Shown here one piece after another: positions 43,985-51,768 of a DNA stretch of 64,000 nt. The position numbers and the translations under genes are program-made. Location: assembly GCA_035651755.1 (NCBI GenBank), contig DASRFA010000032.1:62001-126000 (forward strand). Reading direction: 5' to 3'. Under the pieces are notes generated by a model that saw only the letters and a program-made list of their open reading frames with translations, did not search any database and was not told the DNA's origin. Numbering within the stretch: the first letter of the stretch is position 1; each line of letters begins with the position of its first letter. The DNA comes from DASRFA01 sp035651755 (lineage in GTDB: Bacteria > Desulfobacterota > Binatia > UBA12015).

Positions 43985-44771
43985 GCCGGCGGGTCGCCGC
44001 TCCGGCAAGCTGGCGCTTGGCGTCCCGCCAGAGGCGGTCGAGCTCTTCGGCCGACCGGTCCGCGAGCGGCCGGCCGGACGCCCGCGCCGTCTCCTCGGCG
44101 CACCGGAAGCGGGCCTCGAAGCGGTCGAGGGCGCGGGCGAGCGCGAGCTCGGGCTCCAGGTCCAGCTTCCGGGCGAGGCTCGCGGCCGCGAAGAAGAGGT
44201 CGCCGATCTCCTCCTCGACCGCGGCGCGATCGCCCGCCGCGATCGCGCGCCCGAGCTCGGCGCGCTCCTCGTCCACCTTTGCGAGGACCTCCTCCGGGCC
44301 GGGCCAATCGAAGCCGACGCGGCCGGCCTTCTCCCCGAGCCGCTCGGCGCGCTGCAGTGCGGGCAGAGAGCGCGGCACGCCGTCGATCGCCGACGCCGCC
44401 GGGCCGCGCTCGCCGGCCTTGATGCGCTCCCAGTTGTGGAGGACGTCGGCCGCGCCCTCGACCCGGACGTCCCCGAACACGTGAGGGTGGCGGCGCTCCA
44501 TCTTGTCGCAGATCGCACGGCAGACGTCGGCGATGTCGAACGTCCCCGCCTCGCGCGCCATCTCGGCGTGGAACACGACCTGGAGGAGGAGGTCCCCGAG
44601 CTCGCCGCAGAGCTCGTGCGCGTCGCCGCGGTCGATCGCCTCCGCCACCTCGTACGCCTCCTCGAGGACGTACTTCCGGATCGACCGGTGGTCCTGCTCG
44701 CGGTCCCAAGGGCAGCCGCCGGGAGCGCGCAGGCGCGCCATGATCCCCACCAGCCGGTCGAATTCCTCCAT
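43959..44771 (-). CDS. mazG: nucleoside triphosphate pyrophosphohydrolase
   Basis: 270 residues with two MazG domains. The first is complete: 'PGGCPWDREQDHRSIRKYVLEEAYEVAEAI' includes the EExxE-type metal motif, followed by 'ELGDLLLQVVFHAEMA'. The second is near 'DEERAELGRAI' and 'VEEEIGDLFFAAASLAR'. Hydrolyses (d)NTPs to monophosphates, cleansing nucleotide pools. Divergent from the glutaredoxin gene. Confidence 0.94.
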   Translation of the reverse strand: MEEFDRLVGIMARLRAPGGCPWDREQDHRSIRKYVLEEAYEVAEAIDRGDAHELCGELGDLLLQVVFHAEMAREAGTFDIADVCRAICDKMERRHPHVFGDVRVEGAADVLHNWERIKAGERGPAASAIDGVPRSLPALQRAERLGEKAGRVGFDWPGPEEVLAKVDEERAELGRAIAAGDRAAVEEEIGDLFFAAASLARKLDLEPELALARALDRFEARFRCAEETARASGRPLADRSAEELDRLWRDAKRQLAGAATRRLAGDTKDR

Positions 44772-44801
44772 CGCTTGAGCTCCTCGCCGCGTCGCGGCTC
44801 G

Positions 44802-44830
44802 TTGCCGCTCGCAGGGTGGTCCAGTACCTA
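44802..44830 (+). promoter_or_regulatory. predicted promoter of the glutaredoxin-pyrD unit
   Basis: TTGCCG (44802-44807), 17-bp spacer, TACCTA (44825-44830). The -10 ends 7 nt before the ATG at 44838 and no ribosome-binding site is present, so the mRNA may be leaderless. Confidence 0.5.
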
Positions 44831-44837
44831 ACCGGCA

Positions 44838-45098
44838 ATGGCCGAGGTGACCATCTACACCACGAGCTACTGCCCGTACTGCCACGCGGCGAAGTCGCTG
44901 CTCGCGCGGAAGGGCGTGGCGTTCCAGGAGGTGGACGTCACCCACGATCCCGAGGAGCGGGCCCGCCTCGTGAAGCGGACCGGCGGGCGGCGAACGGTCC
45001 CCCAGGTCTTCATCGCCGGGCAATCGATCGGCGGATACGACGAGCTCGCCGCGCTCGAGAGCGGCGGCCAGCTCGACGTCCTGCTCGCGGGCGCGTGA
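44838..45098 (+). CDS. grxC: glutaredoxin (GrxC type)
   Basis: 86 residues. Dithiol active site CPYC in 'YTTSYCPYCHAAKSLL', glutathione-binding 'TVPQVFIAGQSIGGYDEL' (cis-Pro and GGxD). It reduces disulfides using glutathione. Its stop overlaps the pyrD start (GTGA). Confidence 0.94.
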   Translation: MAEVTIYTTSYCPYCHAAKSLLARKGVAFQEVDVTHDPEERARLVKRTGGRRTVPQVFIAGQSIGGYDELAALESGGQLDVLLAGA

Positions 45099-46201
45099 GC
45101 GGCTTCTACCGCTTCCTCCAGCCCGCGCTCTTCGCGCTCGACCCCGAGCGCGCCCATCGCGGCGCCGTCGCCGCCGCCGCGCTCGCCGAAGAGGTCCTCG
45201 AGAGGATCCCGGCCCGGGACACGGCCGGGCGCTGGCCGCACCTCCGGCAGCGGATCCTCGGGCTCGACTTCCCGAACCCGATCGGGCTCGCCGCGGGCTT
45301 CGACAAGAACGGCATCGCGCCCCACCTTTGGCAGGCGCTCGGCTTCGGCTTCGCCGAGCTCGGGACCGTGACCGCTCTCCCGCAGCCGGGGAATCCGTCG
45401 CCGCGGCTCTTCCGCCTCGCCGCGGACCGCGCGCTCGTGAATCGCCTCGGCTTCAACAGCGCGGGTGCGGAGGCGGTCGCGGCCGGCCTTCGCCGTCGCC
45501 TCGCGCGCCGCCCGGCGATCCCGATCGGCATCAACGTCGGCTGCTCGCGCGCCGCGGTCGGCGACCCGGACGCCGAGCTCGCCGACCTCCGGCGCTCGGT
45601 CGCCGCGCTCGCGCCCTTCGCCGACTACCTCGCGATCAACGTGAGCTCGCCGAACACGCCCGGCCTGCGCGACCTGCAGACGCCGGCGCGGCTCGCGCGG
45701 CTCGTGGCCGCGGTCCGCGGCGCGCTCGGCGACGCCGGACGCGCCGGCGTCGCGGTGCTCGTGAAGCTCGCGCCCGACCTCGCGGACGACGCCGTCGCGC
45801 AGGCGTGCGAGGCGGCGCTCGCGGCCGGCGCTTCGGGATTCATCGCGGGCAACACCACGCTGTCGCGAGCCGGCTGCACGAGCCCGGCCGCGAGCGAGGC
45901 GGGCGGTCTTTCCGGCGCGCCACTCCGCGCGCGCGCGAGCGCGCTCGTCGCGCTCGTGCGCCGGACGAGCGGACCCGACGTTCCGATCATCGGCGTCGGC
46001 GGCGTCTTCACGCCCGAAGACGTGCGCGAGAAGCTCGCGGCCGGCGCGAACCTCGTCGCCCTCTACACCGCCCTGGTCTACGAGGGGCCGCTCCTGGCGG
46101 CCGACCTCGCGGACGCGCTCGAGCGCGAGCTGGCAGCGCGCGGCGAGACGCTCTCGGTCACGGCGATCGCGAGCGCGGGCGAGCCGGCCGGCGCGCGCTA
46201 G
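45095..46201 (+). CDS. pyrD: dihydroorotate dehydrogenase (quinone)
   Basis: 368 residues, GTG start overlapping the glutaredoxin stop. Class 2 enzyme: N-terminal membrane-associating helices ('FYRFLQPALFALDPERAHR'), then 'NPIGLAAGFDKNGIAP', 'LAINVSSPNTPGLRDLQ' (catalytic Ser in this class), 'VLVKLAPDL' and 'IIGVGGVFTPEDVREKLAAGA'. Couples pyrimidine synthesis to the respiratory quinone pool. Confidence 0.96.
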   Translation: MSGFYRFLQPALFALDPERAHRGAVAAAALAEEVLERIPARDTAGRWPHLRQRILGLDFPNPIGLAAGFDKNGIAPHLWQALGFGFAELGTVTALPQPGNPSPRLFRLAADRALVNRLGFNSAGAEAVAAGLRRRLARRPAIPIGINVGCSRAAVGDPDAELADLRRSVAALAPFADYLAINVSSPNTPGLRDLQTPARLARLVAAVRGALGDAGRAGVAVLVKLAPDLADDAVAQACEAALAAGASGFIAGNTTLSRAGCTSPAASEAGGLSGAPLRARASALVALVRRTSGPDVPIIGVGGVFTPEDVREKLAAGANLVALYTALVYEGPLLAADLADALERELAARGETLSVTAIASAGEPAGAR

Positions 46202-46225
46202 CGCGTCGGCCGGCTTCGGCGCGCG

Positions 46226-46579
46226 CTACGACCCGCGGCGCACCGACGGGATGTCGGCGAGGCGGCTCTTGAGATCGCGGAGAGCGTTGCGCGCGGGGAG
46301 CCGGCTCGCACGCGCCGCTCCGTCGCCGTCGTCCGGGTCGGCGAAGCCTTCGCCCGAGCTCGCGCCCCCGCCGACCGCGATCTCGTGTCGGCGATCGAGG
46401 TGGATCGCGAAGTCGACGACCGAGGCGCCCGTCGCGAGCCCGTCCGCCTGATCCCGAACGCGGGCCCTCTGCAGGATCTCGCGCGTGTCGCGCGCGATCC
46501 GGTGGAGCGTCACCACCGCGTACGAGCCGACGGCGATCGTGCAGACGAGGACCGCGACGATCGCGGTATCGAGGGACAT
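46226..46579 (-). CDS. hypothetical membrane-anchored protein
   Basis: 117 residues from ATG 46579. N-terminal membrane helix (TAIVAVLVCTIAVGSYAVV) followed by 'TLHRIARDTREILQRARVRD', an amphipathic helix, then an Asp/Gly/Ala-rich variable region and a short basic end. I do not recognise it. The helix-then-coil architecture mirrors, in reverse, the divergently transcribed gene at 46671, so they may be related in function. Confidence 0.55.
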   Translation of the reverse strand: MSLDTAIVAVLVCTIAVGSYAVVTLHRIARDTREILQRARVRDQADGLATGASVVDFAIHLDRRHEIAVGGGASSGEGFADPDDGDGAARASRLPARNALRDLKSRLADIPSVRRGS

Positions 46580-46670
46580 GGCAGCGCGTTCCTTGCACCC
46601 GTCCGTCGCGATGTCTAGTGTCGAGCGCCGCGCGAGAAGGCCAGCGCAAGGCGCGGAGAACGCAAGCCGC

Positions 46671-47258
46671 ATGAGCTCGCCACCATCGGACGGGGACGAC
46701 CGGCCAGCGCGGGCGCGGCCGCGAGGCCGGGGCGGCAGCGCGCGCCGTCCGCGAATCGGCCCGGACGCGTATCCGCTCGCACGGTCGCAACGTCCACGCA
46801 CGGCGCGCGGACGTCGCGCCTTGCGCGTCTCGGCCGCCGCGCTGCTCCTCGCCGTCGCGCTGCCGGCGCTCACGTGGGCCCAGCCGCGACGGACCCCGCG
46901 TCCGTCGCCGACGCCCGATCCGGCGCTCGCGCAGCTCGATGCGCTCGCCGCCGACCTCCGCACCACGCGCGAGGACATCGCCGCGCTCCGCGCGGACGTC
47001 GGCGCGCTCGCCGCCCGCCTCGACGCCCTCGCGACGACCGCCGGCGCCATCAAGGGCATCGACGAGCCCATGCGCGAGGAGGTGCGCGGCCTCTACGTGG
47101 AGTCGAGCAACGTGCGTGCCGAGATCGCGCGCCTCGAGGAGACCTACACCGCGAACACCGAGGCGCTCGCGAAGAGCCGCTACGTGCTCACGCTGCTCCT
47201 GGTGGCGACCGCGGTGCTGCAGCTCGTCGTGCTGGCGGTGGTCCTACGATCCCGCTGA
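46671..47258 (+). CDS. hypothetical coiled-coil protein with C-terminal membrane helix
   Basis: 195 residues. A long Arg/Pro-rich N-terminus precedes a hydrophobic, signal-like stretch ('RVSAAALLLAVALPALTWA'). The true start could therefore be a later in-frame codon. Then come heptad-like helices ('LDALAADLRTTREDIAALRAD') and 'EEVRGLYVESSNVRAEIARLEE', ending in a membrane helix (YVLTLLLVATAVLQLVVLAVVL). It is probably anchored at the C-terminus with the coil outside. No family recognised. Confidence 0.55.
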   Translation: MSSPPSDGDDRPARARPRGRGGSARRPRIGPDAYPLARSQRPRTARGRRALRVSAAALLLAVALPALTWAQPRRTPRPSPTPDPALAQLDALAADLRTTREDIAALRADVGALAARLDALATTAGAIKGIDEPMREEVRGLYVESSNVRAEIARLEETYTANTEALAKSRYVLTLLLVATAVLQLVVLAVVLRSR

Positions 47259-47693
47259 CGGAGGGAGGTCGACGCCCAGCAGCTCGAGATAGCGCATGCC
47301 GGTGATGAGGTTCCCGATGATCGTGACCTCGGTGCCCGGCGGCGCGTCCTCGAGCGGCTTGATGAAAGCCGGCTCGCCGACCGCCCGGATCTGCGGCTGC
47401 CCCGGTCCCATCGGAAGCAGCACGCCGACGCCGTCCTCCGGCACGCCGGAGATGCGCTCGGCCGACACGACGCTGAACGGGATCGTCTTGTCGCCGACGA
47501 GGAGCGACGTCTGCATGATGTGCCCCGGCGCGCGATCCGCGCCGAGCACCCCTCGCAGGCGCACGAGGTTGATCCCGAACCCCGGCCCCGCCCCGATGCC
47601 GGCGCGCGCCGCCGGCGGATCGAGGGCCGCGAGGACGGCCAGGAGCCCGGCGGCGGCCGACAACGCGAGCGCGCGGCTCTTCATTGCGCCCAT
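47244..47693 (-). CDS. secreted protein of unknown function
   Basis: 149 residues from ATG 47693 (ATG 47684 is an alternative). Signal peptide 'KSRALALSAAAGLLAVLAAL' cleaves after ARA. The mature part is compact and beta-rich: 'GFGINLVRLRGVLGADRAPG', 'QTSLLVGDKTIPFSVVSAE', 'EVTIIGNLITGMRYLELLGV'. No cysteines or membrane helix. Its 3' end overlaps the convergent gene at 46671-47258 by 15 bp. I cannot assign it. Confidence 0.6.
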   Translation of the reverse strand: MGAMKSRALALSAAAGLLAVLAALDPPAARAGIGAGPGFGINLVRLRGVLGADRAPGHIMQTSLLVGDKTIPFSVVSAERISGVPEDGVGVLLPMGPGQPQIRAVGEPAFIKPLEDAPPGTEVTIIGNLITGMRYLELLGVDLPPSAGS

Positions 47694-47698
47694 GGCGT

Positions 47699-47727
47699 CG
47701 AATACCGCCGCACGGAACGTGAGACAA
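47699..47727 (-). promoter_or_regulatory. predicted promoter of the secreted-protein gene at 47244-47693
   Basis: Minus strand: TTGTCT (47727-47722), 17-bp spacer, TATTCG (47704-47699). The -10 ends 5 nt before the ATG at 47693. Confidence 0.45.
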
Positions 47728-47762
47728 TGCTCGCGCGCGCGCGCGGTGCCGAATCGAGGCGC

Positions 47763-48458
47763 ATGATCACCGTCGTCGTCCCGGTGCTCGACGAGGCGGA
47801 CGAGATCGCGGCGACGCTCGCCTCGGCGCGCGATCCCGAGGTCGGCGAGGTCGTCGTCGTCGATGGGGGAAGCCGCGACGCGACGGTCGCGATCGCCCGC
47901 TCGCTCGGCCACCGCGTGCTCGACTGCCCGCCCGGGCGCGCCGCGCAGATGAACGCCGGGGCCGCAGTCGCGACCGGCGACGTTCTCCTCTTCCTGCACG
48001 CCGACACGCGGCTCCCGGCCGGTTTCGGCGGGCTCGTCCGCGAGGCGCTCGCGCGCGGCGCCGTCGCCGGACGTTTCGACGTGGCGCTGCGCGGGCGGAG
48101 GCGCGCGCTCGCGATGGTGGCCGCGTTCATGAACCTCCGCTCGCGTCTCACCCGCATCGCGACCGGCGACCAGGCGATGTTCGTCCGGCGGGACGTGTTC
48201 GAACGGCTCGGCGGCTTCCGTCCGATCCCGCTCATGGAGGACGTCGACCTGAGCCGGCGACTCCGAGCGGCCGGTCGCTACGCGGCGCTGCGCGCGAAGG
48301 TCAGCACCTCCGGCCGGCGCTGGGAGACGTACGGCGTGCTGCGGACGATCGTCCTCATGTGGCGCCTTCGCCTGGCGTTCTGGTGGGGCGTTCCGGCGGA
48401 GCGGCTGGCCGCGCTCTACCCGCGGCACGGCTCCGACGACACGCGCGTCCGCAAGTGA
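47763..48458 (+). CDS. glycosyltransferase family 2, TIGR04283-like
   Basis: 231 residues from ATG 47763. GT-A pattern: 'ITVVVPVLDEADEIAATLAS', 'VVVDGGSRDATVAIARSLG', 'GRAAQMNAGAAVATGDVLLFLHADT' (DxD-type) and 'GDQAMFVRRDVFERLGGFRPIPLMEDVDLSRRLR'. The RAAQMNAGA and PLMEDVD phrases are typical of TIGR04283 transferases, often found with radical-SAM/selenoprotein neighbours. No such partner is visible here. Its acceptor is unknown. Confidence 0.88.
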   Translation: MITVVVPVLDEADEIAATLASARDPEVGEVVVVDGGSRDATVAIARSLGHRVLDCPPGRAAQMNAGAAVATGDVLLFLHADTRLPAGFGGLVREALARGAVAGRFDVALRGRRRALAMVAAFMNLRSRLTRIATGDQAMFVRRDVFERLGGFRPIPLMEDVDLSRRLRAAGRYAALRAKVSTSGRRWETYGVLRTIVLMWRLRLAFWWGVPAERLAALYPRHGSDDTRVRK

Positions 48459-48494
48459 CGCCGCGCCCGCTCCCGGATGCCGCCGACCGACCCG

Positions 48495-50063
48495 TCAGCG
48501 CAGCGGACGGCGCTCGCGCGGAACGCGCATGTCGGGCGGCTCGTGCAGGTCGTCCAGGGCGCCCGCGAGGTCCGCGTCCGACGCCCCGAGGTCGTCCGAT
48601 TTCAGGCGGACGTCCTCCGCTTGCGGCTTCCCGTTGCGGGCGTTCGTCGCGGCCGCGAACGTGACGGGCGTGCCGGGCTTGAGGGCGCCGGCGAGCTCGG
48701 GCGCGACGTGGCTCACGTGGAAGAAGATCGTCTGGTCGGTCGCGCTTCCGGCCGGGCGGTACGCGATGAAGCCGAAGCCGCGGCCGGGGAAGTACGTGTT
48801 CACGACCCCGCGCTCGCGCGACGGCGCCTCGGCGAGCGAGCGCGCGACGTCGTCGGGCAGGGGAGCGTCGGCGATCGCGACCATGCGCGAGGCGCGCGAG
48901 TTCTCGTCCGCTTCGGCGCCCGCGAGGAGCGCCAGGGCCTCGGCGTCCTCGGCGTCGTGCGCGAGCGCCGTTGCCAGGTGCTTGCGCGCGGCCTCGATTT
49001 CGCCGTGCGCGAGCAGGATCTCCGCCATCTTGCGCTCGACCACGCACGCGAGCGTCGAGTGCGGCGGAACGCGTCCGGCGGCCAGGCGCTCGAGGATCGC
49101 GAGGGCGCTCCGCGGCCGGGACAGGCGGCGGTGCAGCTCGGCGATCTCGAGGCGGATCTGCACCTCGCCCTGGGGGTGGCGCTCGAGCGCCCCGGCGAGG
49201 CTCGACGCGGCGTCCGCCCAGCGCTCGTGCGCGATGTAGAAGCGCGCGAGGCTGATGAGGGCGACGGAGCCCTTCGGAAGCTCGATCGCGCGCCGGAGCG
49301 CGTCCTCCGCGTCGTGCAGCCGGTTCGCGAGCGCATACGCGAGCCCGAGCCGCTCCCAGATGACCGGCGAGCGGCCGTCGCGCCCGCGCGCCTCCTCGAG
49401 GCAGGCGATCGCGGCGTCGGCATTGCCGTCGCGCAGATGCGTGGCGCCGTAGCTCGCGAGCCGGTGCTCCGGCTTGATGACGATCTCCGGCCGGGTGTCG
49501 AGCTGCGCGCACCGGTCGAGGGCCTCGCGCGCGCGCTGCGTGTCACCGACCTCCCGCAAGCTCCGCGCGAGGTGGAACAGGACCTGCGCCTGGATGCCGC
49601 GGCTCCTCTCCCGCTGCTCGGGGCTGGCGGCGTCGTAGGACTCGGTCGCGGCGACGAGTGCGGCAACCGCGGCCCGCGGGCGGTGGAGCCGCTCCAGGCA
49701 GTACCCCTTCCGGAAGAGGCAGAGGTGGTAGGTGGGAAAGGTCTCGAGCGCCTTGTCGTACCAGGTGATCGCGCGGCCCCAGCGCTTCTTCCGCTGGTAG
49801 TACCACCCGATCTGCGCGAGGTAGAGCGCCGCCCGCCGCTCGTTGAGCTCGGCGCAGCGCAGGAAGTACTGCTCGACCTTCGCGGGATTGCCCGCGAGCG
49901 AGTAGGCGCGCGCGACCTCGTGGACCAGCTCGAGGTCGTTCCACGCGGCGCCCTTTTCGCGGTCGATATTGCCGTAGCGGGCGACGAGATCGTGGACGTC
50001 GCCGCGCTCACGGAGGCTGCGGGCTTCGCGACGGGCCTCGTCCGGAGGCGGTGCCGGCTTCAT
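48495..50063 (-). CDS. TPR-repeat protein with C-terminal cold-shock domain
   Basis: 522 residues from ATG 50063 (preceded by GGAGG). About ten tetratricopeptide-like helix pairs fill residues 40-400, e.g. 'VARAYSLAGNPAKVEQYFLR', 'AITWYDKALETFPTYH' and 'LGLAYALANRLHDAEDALRRA'. Residues 418-487 form a cold-shock domain ('RGVVNTYFPGRGFGFI', 'TIFFHVSHVAPELAGALKPG'), with the nucleic-acid-binding aromatic core. A TPR scaffold joined to an RNA-binding CSD suggests regulation of mRNA or ribosomes. A perfect palindrome lies 81 bp upstream. I know of no characterised homolog. Confidence 0.8.
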   Translation of the reverse strand: MKPAPPPDEARREARSLRERGDVHDLVARYGNIDREKGAAWNDLELVHEVARAYSLAGNPAKVEQYFLRCAELNERRAALYLAQIGWYYQRKKRWGRAITWYDKALETFPTYHLCLFRKGYCLERLHRPRAAVAALVAATESYDAASPEQRERSRGIQAQVLFHLARSLREVGDTQRAREALDRCAQLDTRPEIVIKPEHRLASYGATHLRDGNADAAIACLEEARGRDGRSPVIWERLGLAYALANRLHDAEDALRRAIELPKGSVALISLARFYIAHERWADAASSLAGALERHPQGEVQIRLEIAELHRRLSRPRSALAILERLAAGRVPPHSTLACVVERKMAEILLAHGEIEAARKHLATALAHDAEDAEALALLAGAEADENSRASRMVAIADAPLPDDVARSLAEAPSRERGVVNTYFPGRGFGFIAYRPAGSATDQTIFFHVSHVAPELAGALKPGTPVTFAAATNARNGKPQAEDVRLKSDDLGASDADLAGALDDLHEPPDMRVPRERRPLR

Positions 50064-50143
50064 CGTGAGCCTCCGCGGCGAGCCCACCTCGCAACACCGG
50101 TGCGCATGAAGAATCCGTCCCCCTTGCCGAACCGCCCCCCCGA

Positions 50144-50161
50144 CGTCAAACTAGTTTGACG
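50144..50161. promoter_or_regulatory. 18-bp perfect palindrome, probable operator
   Basis: CGTCAAACTAGTTTGACG is identical on both strands and AT-rich in a GC-rich region. It sits between the convergent 3' end of comF (50180) and the 5' side of the TPR-CSD gene (50063). Its CAAAC-TA-GTTTG core resembles sites of TetR-type repressors. No -10 could be paired with it confidently. A dimeric repressor or activator site for the TPR-CSD gene is the simplest reading. Confidence 0.5.
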
Positions 50162-50179
50162 CTACCCCCGACCAGCGGA

Positions 50180-50911
50180 TCACGGCAAGGGTCGTTCCTC
50201 AGCGAAAAATTGCCCGGCGCGCGCGAGCGTCCAGACCGCGACGCTGCGGGCGCCGGCCGCGAGCAAGGCGCCGGCGCATTCGTCGGCCGTCGCCCCGGTC
50301 GTCAGCACGTCGTCCACGAGCACGAGGGCGAGACCCGCAACCGGCGCGCGCCGGCCGACGGCGAATCGACCCGCGACGTTCTCGCGGCGCGCGCCGCGGC
50401 CGAGCGCCGTCTGGCTTTCCTCGAACGCCCTGCGCCGGAGGCCGTGCACGACCGTGCTTCGGCGGGCCCGCGCCGCAGCGTACGCCAGGACCGCGGCCTG
50501 GTTGAAGCCGCGCGCCGCGAGACGCGCGCGCTCGAGAGGCACCGGAACGACGGCGTCGAAGGCGCCGTCCCGGAGGGCGCACCAGGCGCCGAACGTCCGC
50601 GCGAGCGCGCGACCGACGGCCAGGTCACCGTCGTACTTCCAGCGGGCGACGGCGCGCCGGACCGCGCAGTCCGGGTCCTCGGTGCGGTACGCGAGGCACG
50701 CGGCCACCGACGAGAATGCCGGCGGCGCCGCGCGGCAACGCTTGCAGACCCGGGACGCGGAGGGCTCGGCGCAGCGCGGGCAGCCCGGACGCGCGGCCTC
50801 GAGCCGGCTCTCGCACGCGCCGCAGAGCCCGTTCGCACGCGCCCGGCGGAGCTCCCGCCGGCAGAGCGCGCAGGTGGGCGGGTAGAGGACCGACAGCAAA
50901 ACCTCTAACAT
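50180..50911 (-). CDS. comF: ComF family protein
   Basis: 243 residues. N-terminal zinc-finger cysteines ('CALCRRELRRARANGLCGAC', 'CPRCAEP...CKRCR') followed by a phosphoribosyltransferase domain: 'VVPVPLERARLAARGFNQAA' and the PRPP-loop 'LALVLVDDVLTTGATADECA'. ComF-like proteins are linked to DNA uptake or recombination-dependent processes, with the biochemical role unsettled. Its start is at ATG 50911. Confidence 0.9.
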   Translation of the reverse strand: MLEVLLSVLYPPTCALCRRELRRARANGLCGACESRLEAARPGCPRCAEPSASRVCKRCRAAPPAFSSVAACLAYRTEDPDCAVRRAVARWKYDGDLAVGRALARTFGAWCALRDGAFDAVVPVPLERARLAARGFNQAAVLAYAAARARRSTVVHGLRRRAFEESQTALGRGARRENVAGRFAVGRRAPVAGLALVLVDDVLTTGATADECAGALLAAGARSVAVWTLARAGQFFAEERPLP

Positions 50912-51031
50912 GGGCTCGTCCTCGCGTGGCTGGCTGGTGGCCTGTTCTCCTTCGGGCAGGGGCCCACGTCGCGCCAGGGCAGCGGCGACATCTTCGCCGC
51001 CGCGTGCGGAGACGAGGGGCGGGGGATCGAG

Positions 51032-51223
51032 ATGATGCGCTTCTTGCTCGGGGTCGCGATCGGCGGGGTGGCGACGTATTGGTATCTGACGGGCCAGATC
51101 CCGTGGCGCGACGAGGTGCTCGCCTGGTTCTCGCGGACGGCGTCCTCGTACACGTCGCAGAACCGCCGATCGGAGGCCGATCGCATCGTGAACGAAACCG
51201 GACCGGCGCGCGCGCCGAGGTGA
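51032..51223 (+). CDS. small membrane-anchored protein upstream of greA
   Basis: 63 residues: N-terminal helix 'FLLGVAIGGVATYWYLTGQI' then a polar, Arg/Ser/Glu-rich tail. The ATG at 51032 is followed by a second at 51035; GGGGCGGGGG precedes. It ends 4 bp before greA, so the two may be cotranscribed. Function unknown. Confidence 0.65.
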   Translation: MMRFLLGVAIGGVATYWYLTGQIPWRDEVLAWFSRTASSYTSQNRRSEADRIVNETGPARAPR

Positions 51224-51227
51224 ACGG

Positions 51228-51722
51228 ATGGCACTTCCGATCGTGGACCGATTGAAGAGCGAGCTCGCGGAGGTGCAGCGCGAGCTGCAGCACGACCTCC
51301 CGGCGCGCCTCGAGGAGGCGCGCGCGCACGGCGACCTGCGCGAGAACGCCGAGTACGAGGCGGCGAAACACCGCCAGGGGATGCTGCGGGCGCGCGTCGC
51401 ACAGCTCCAGACGCGCATCCGCGAGCTGTCCGTGTACACCATCGCGCAGATCCCGCGCGATCGCGTCTCCTACGGGAGCCGGGTCACGGTCGAGGACGTC
51501 GACTCCGGCGACATGGTCGAGTACCGGCTCGTCTTCCCCGAGGAGGTCGACGCGGGCTCCGGGCTGATCTCGATCAGCTCGCCGATCGGACAGGGCCTCA
51601 TGAACAAGGCCGAGGGCGACGAGGTCGTGGTGCAGACGCCGTCGGGCCGGAAGACCTACCAGATCGTCGGCGTCGTCACCCTGCACGAGCAAGCGGGGTC
51701 GGGCGAAGCGCGCGGAACCTGA
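51228..51722 (+). CDS. greA: transcription elongation factor GreA
   Basis: 164 residues. N-terminal antiparallel coiled coil with the catalytic acidic tip in 'HGDLRENAEYEAAKHRQG', and the C-terminal globular domain 'VTVEDVDSGDMVEYRLVFPEE' and 'SPIGQGLMNKAEGDEV'. GreA rescues backtracked RNA polymerase by stimulating transcript cleavage. Both tip acidic residues (Asp and Glu) are present. Confidence 0.95.
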   Translation: MALPIVDRLKSELAEVQRELQHDLPARLEEARAHGDLRENAEYEAAKHRQGMLRARVAQLQTRIRELSVYTIAQIPRDRVSYGSRVTVEDVDSGDMVEYRLVFPEEVDAGSGLISISSPIGQGLMNKAEGDEVVVQTPSGRKTYQIVGVVTLHEQAGSGEARGT

Positions 51723-51768
51723 CGCTCGCAGACGAGTGGAGCCGCAGGCCGCGGGCACTCGGAGACCG

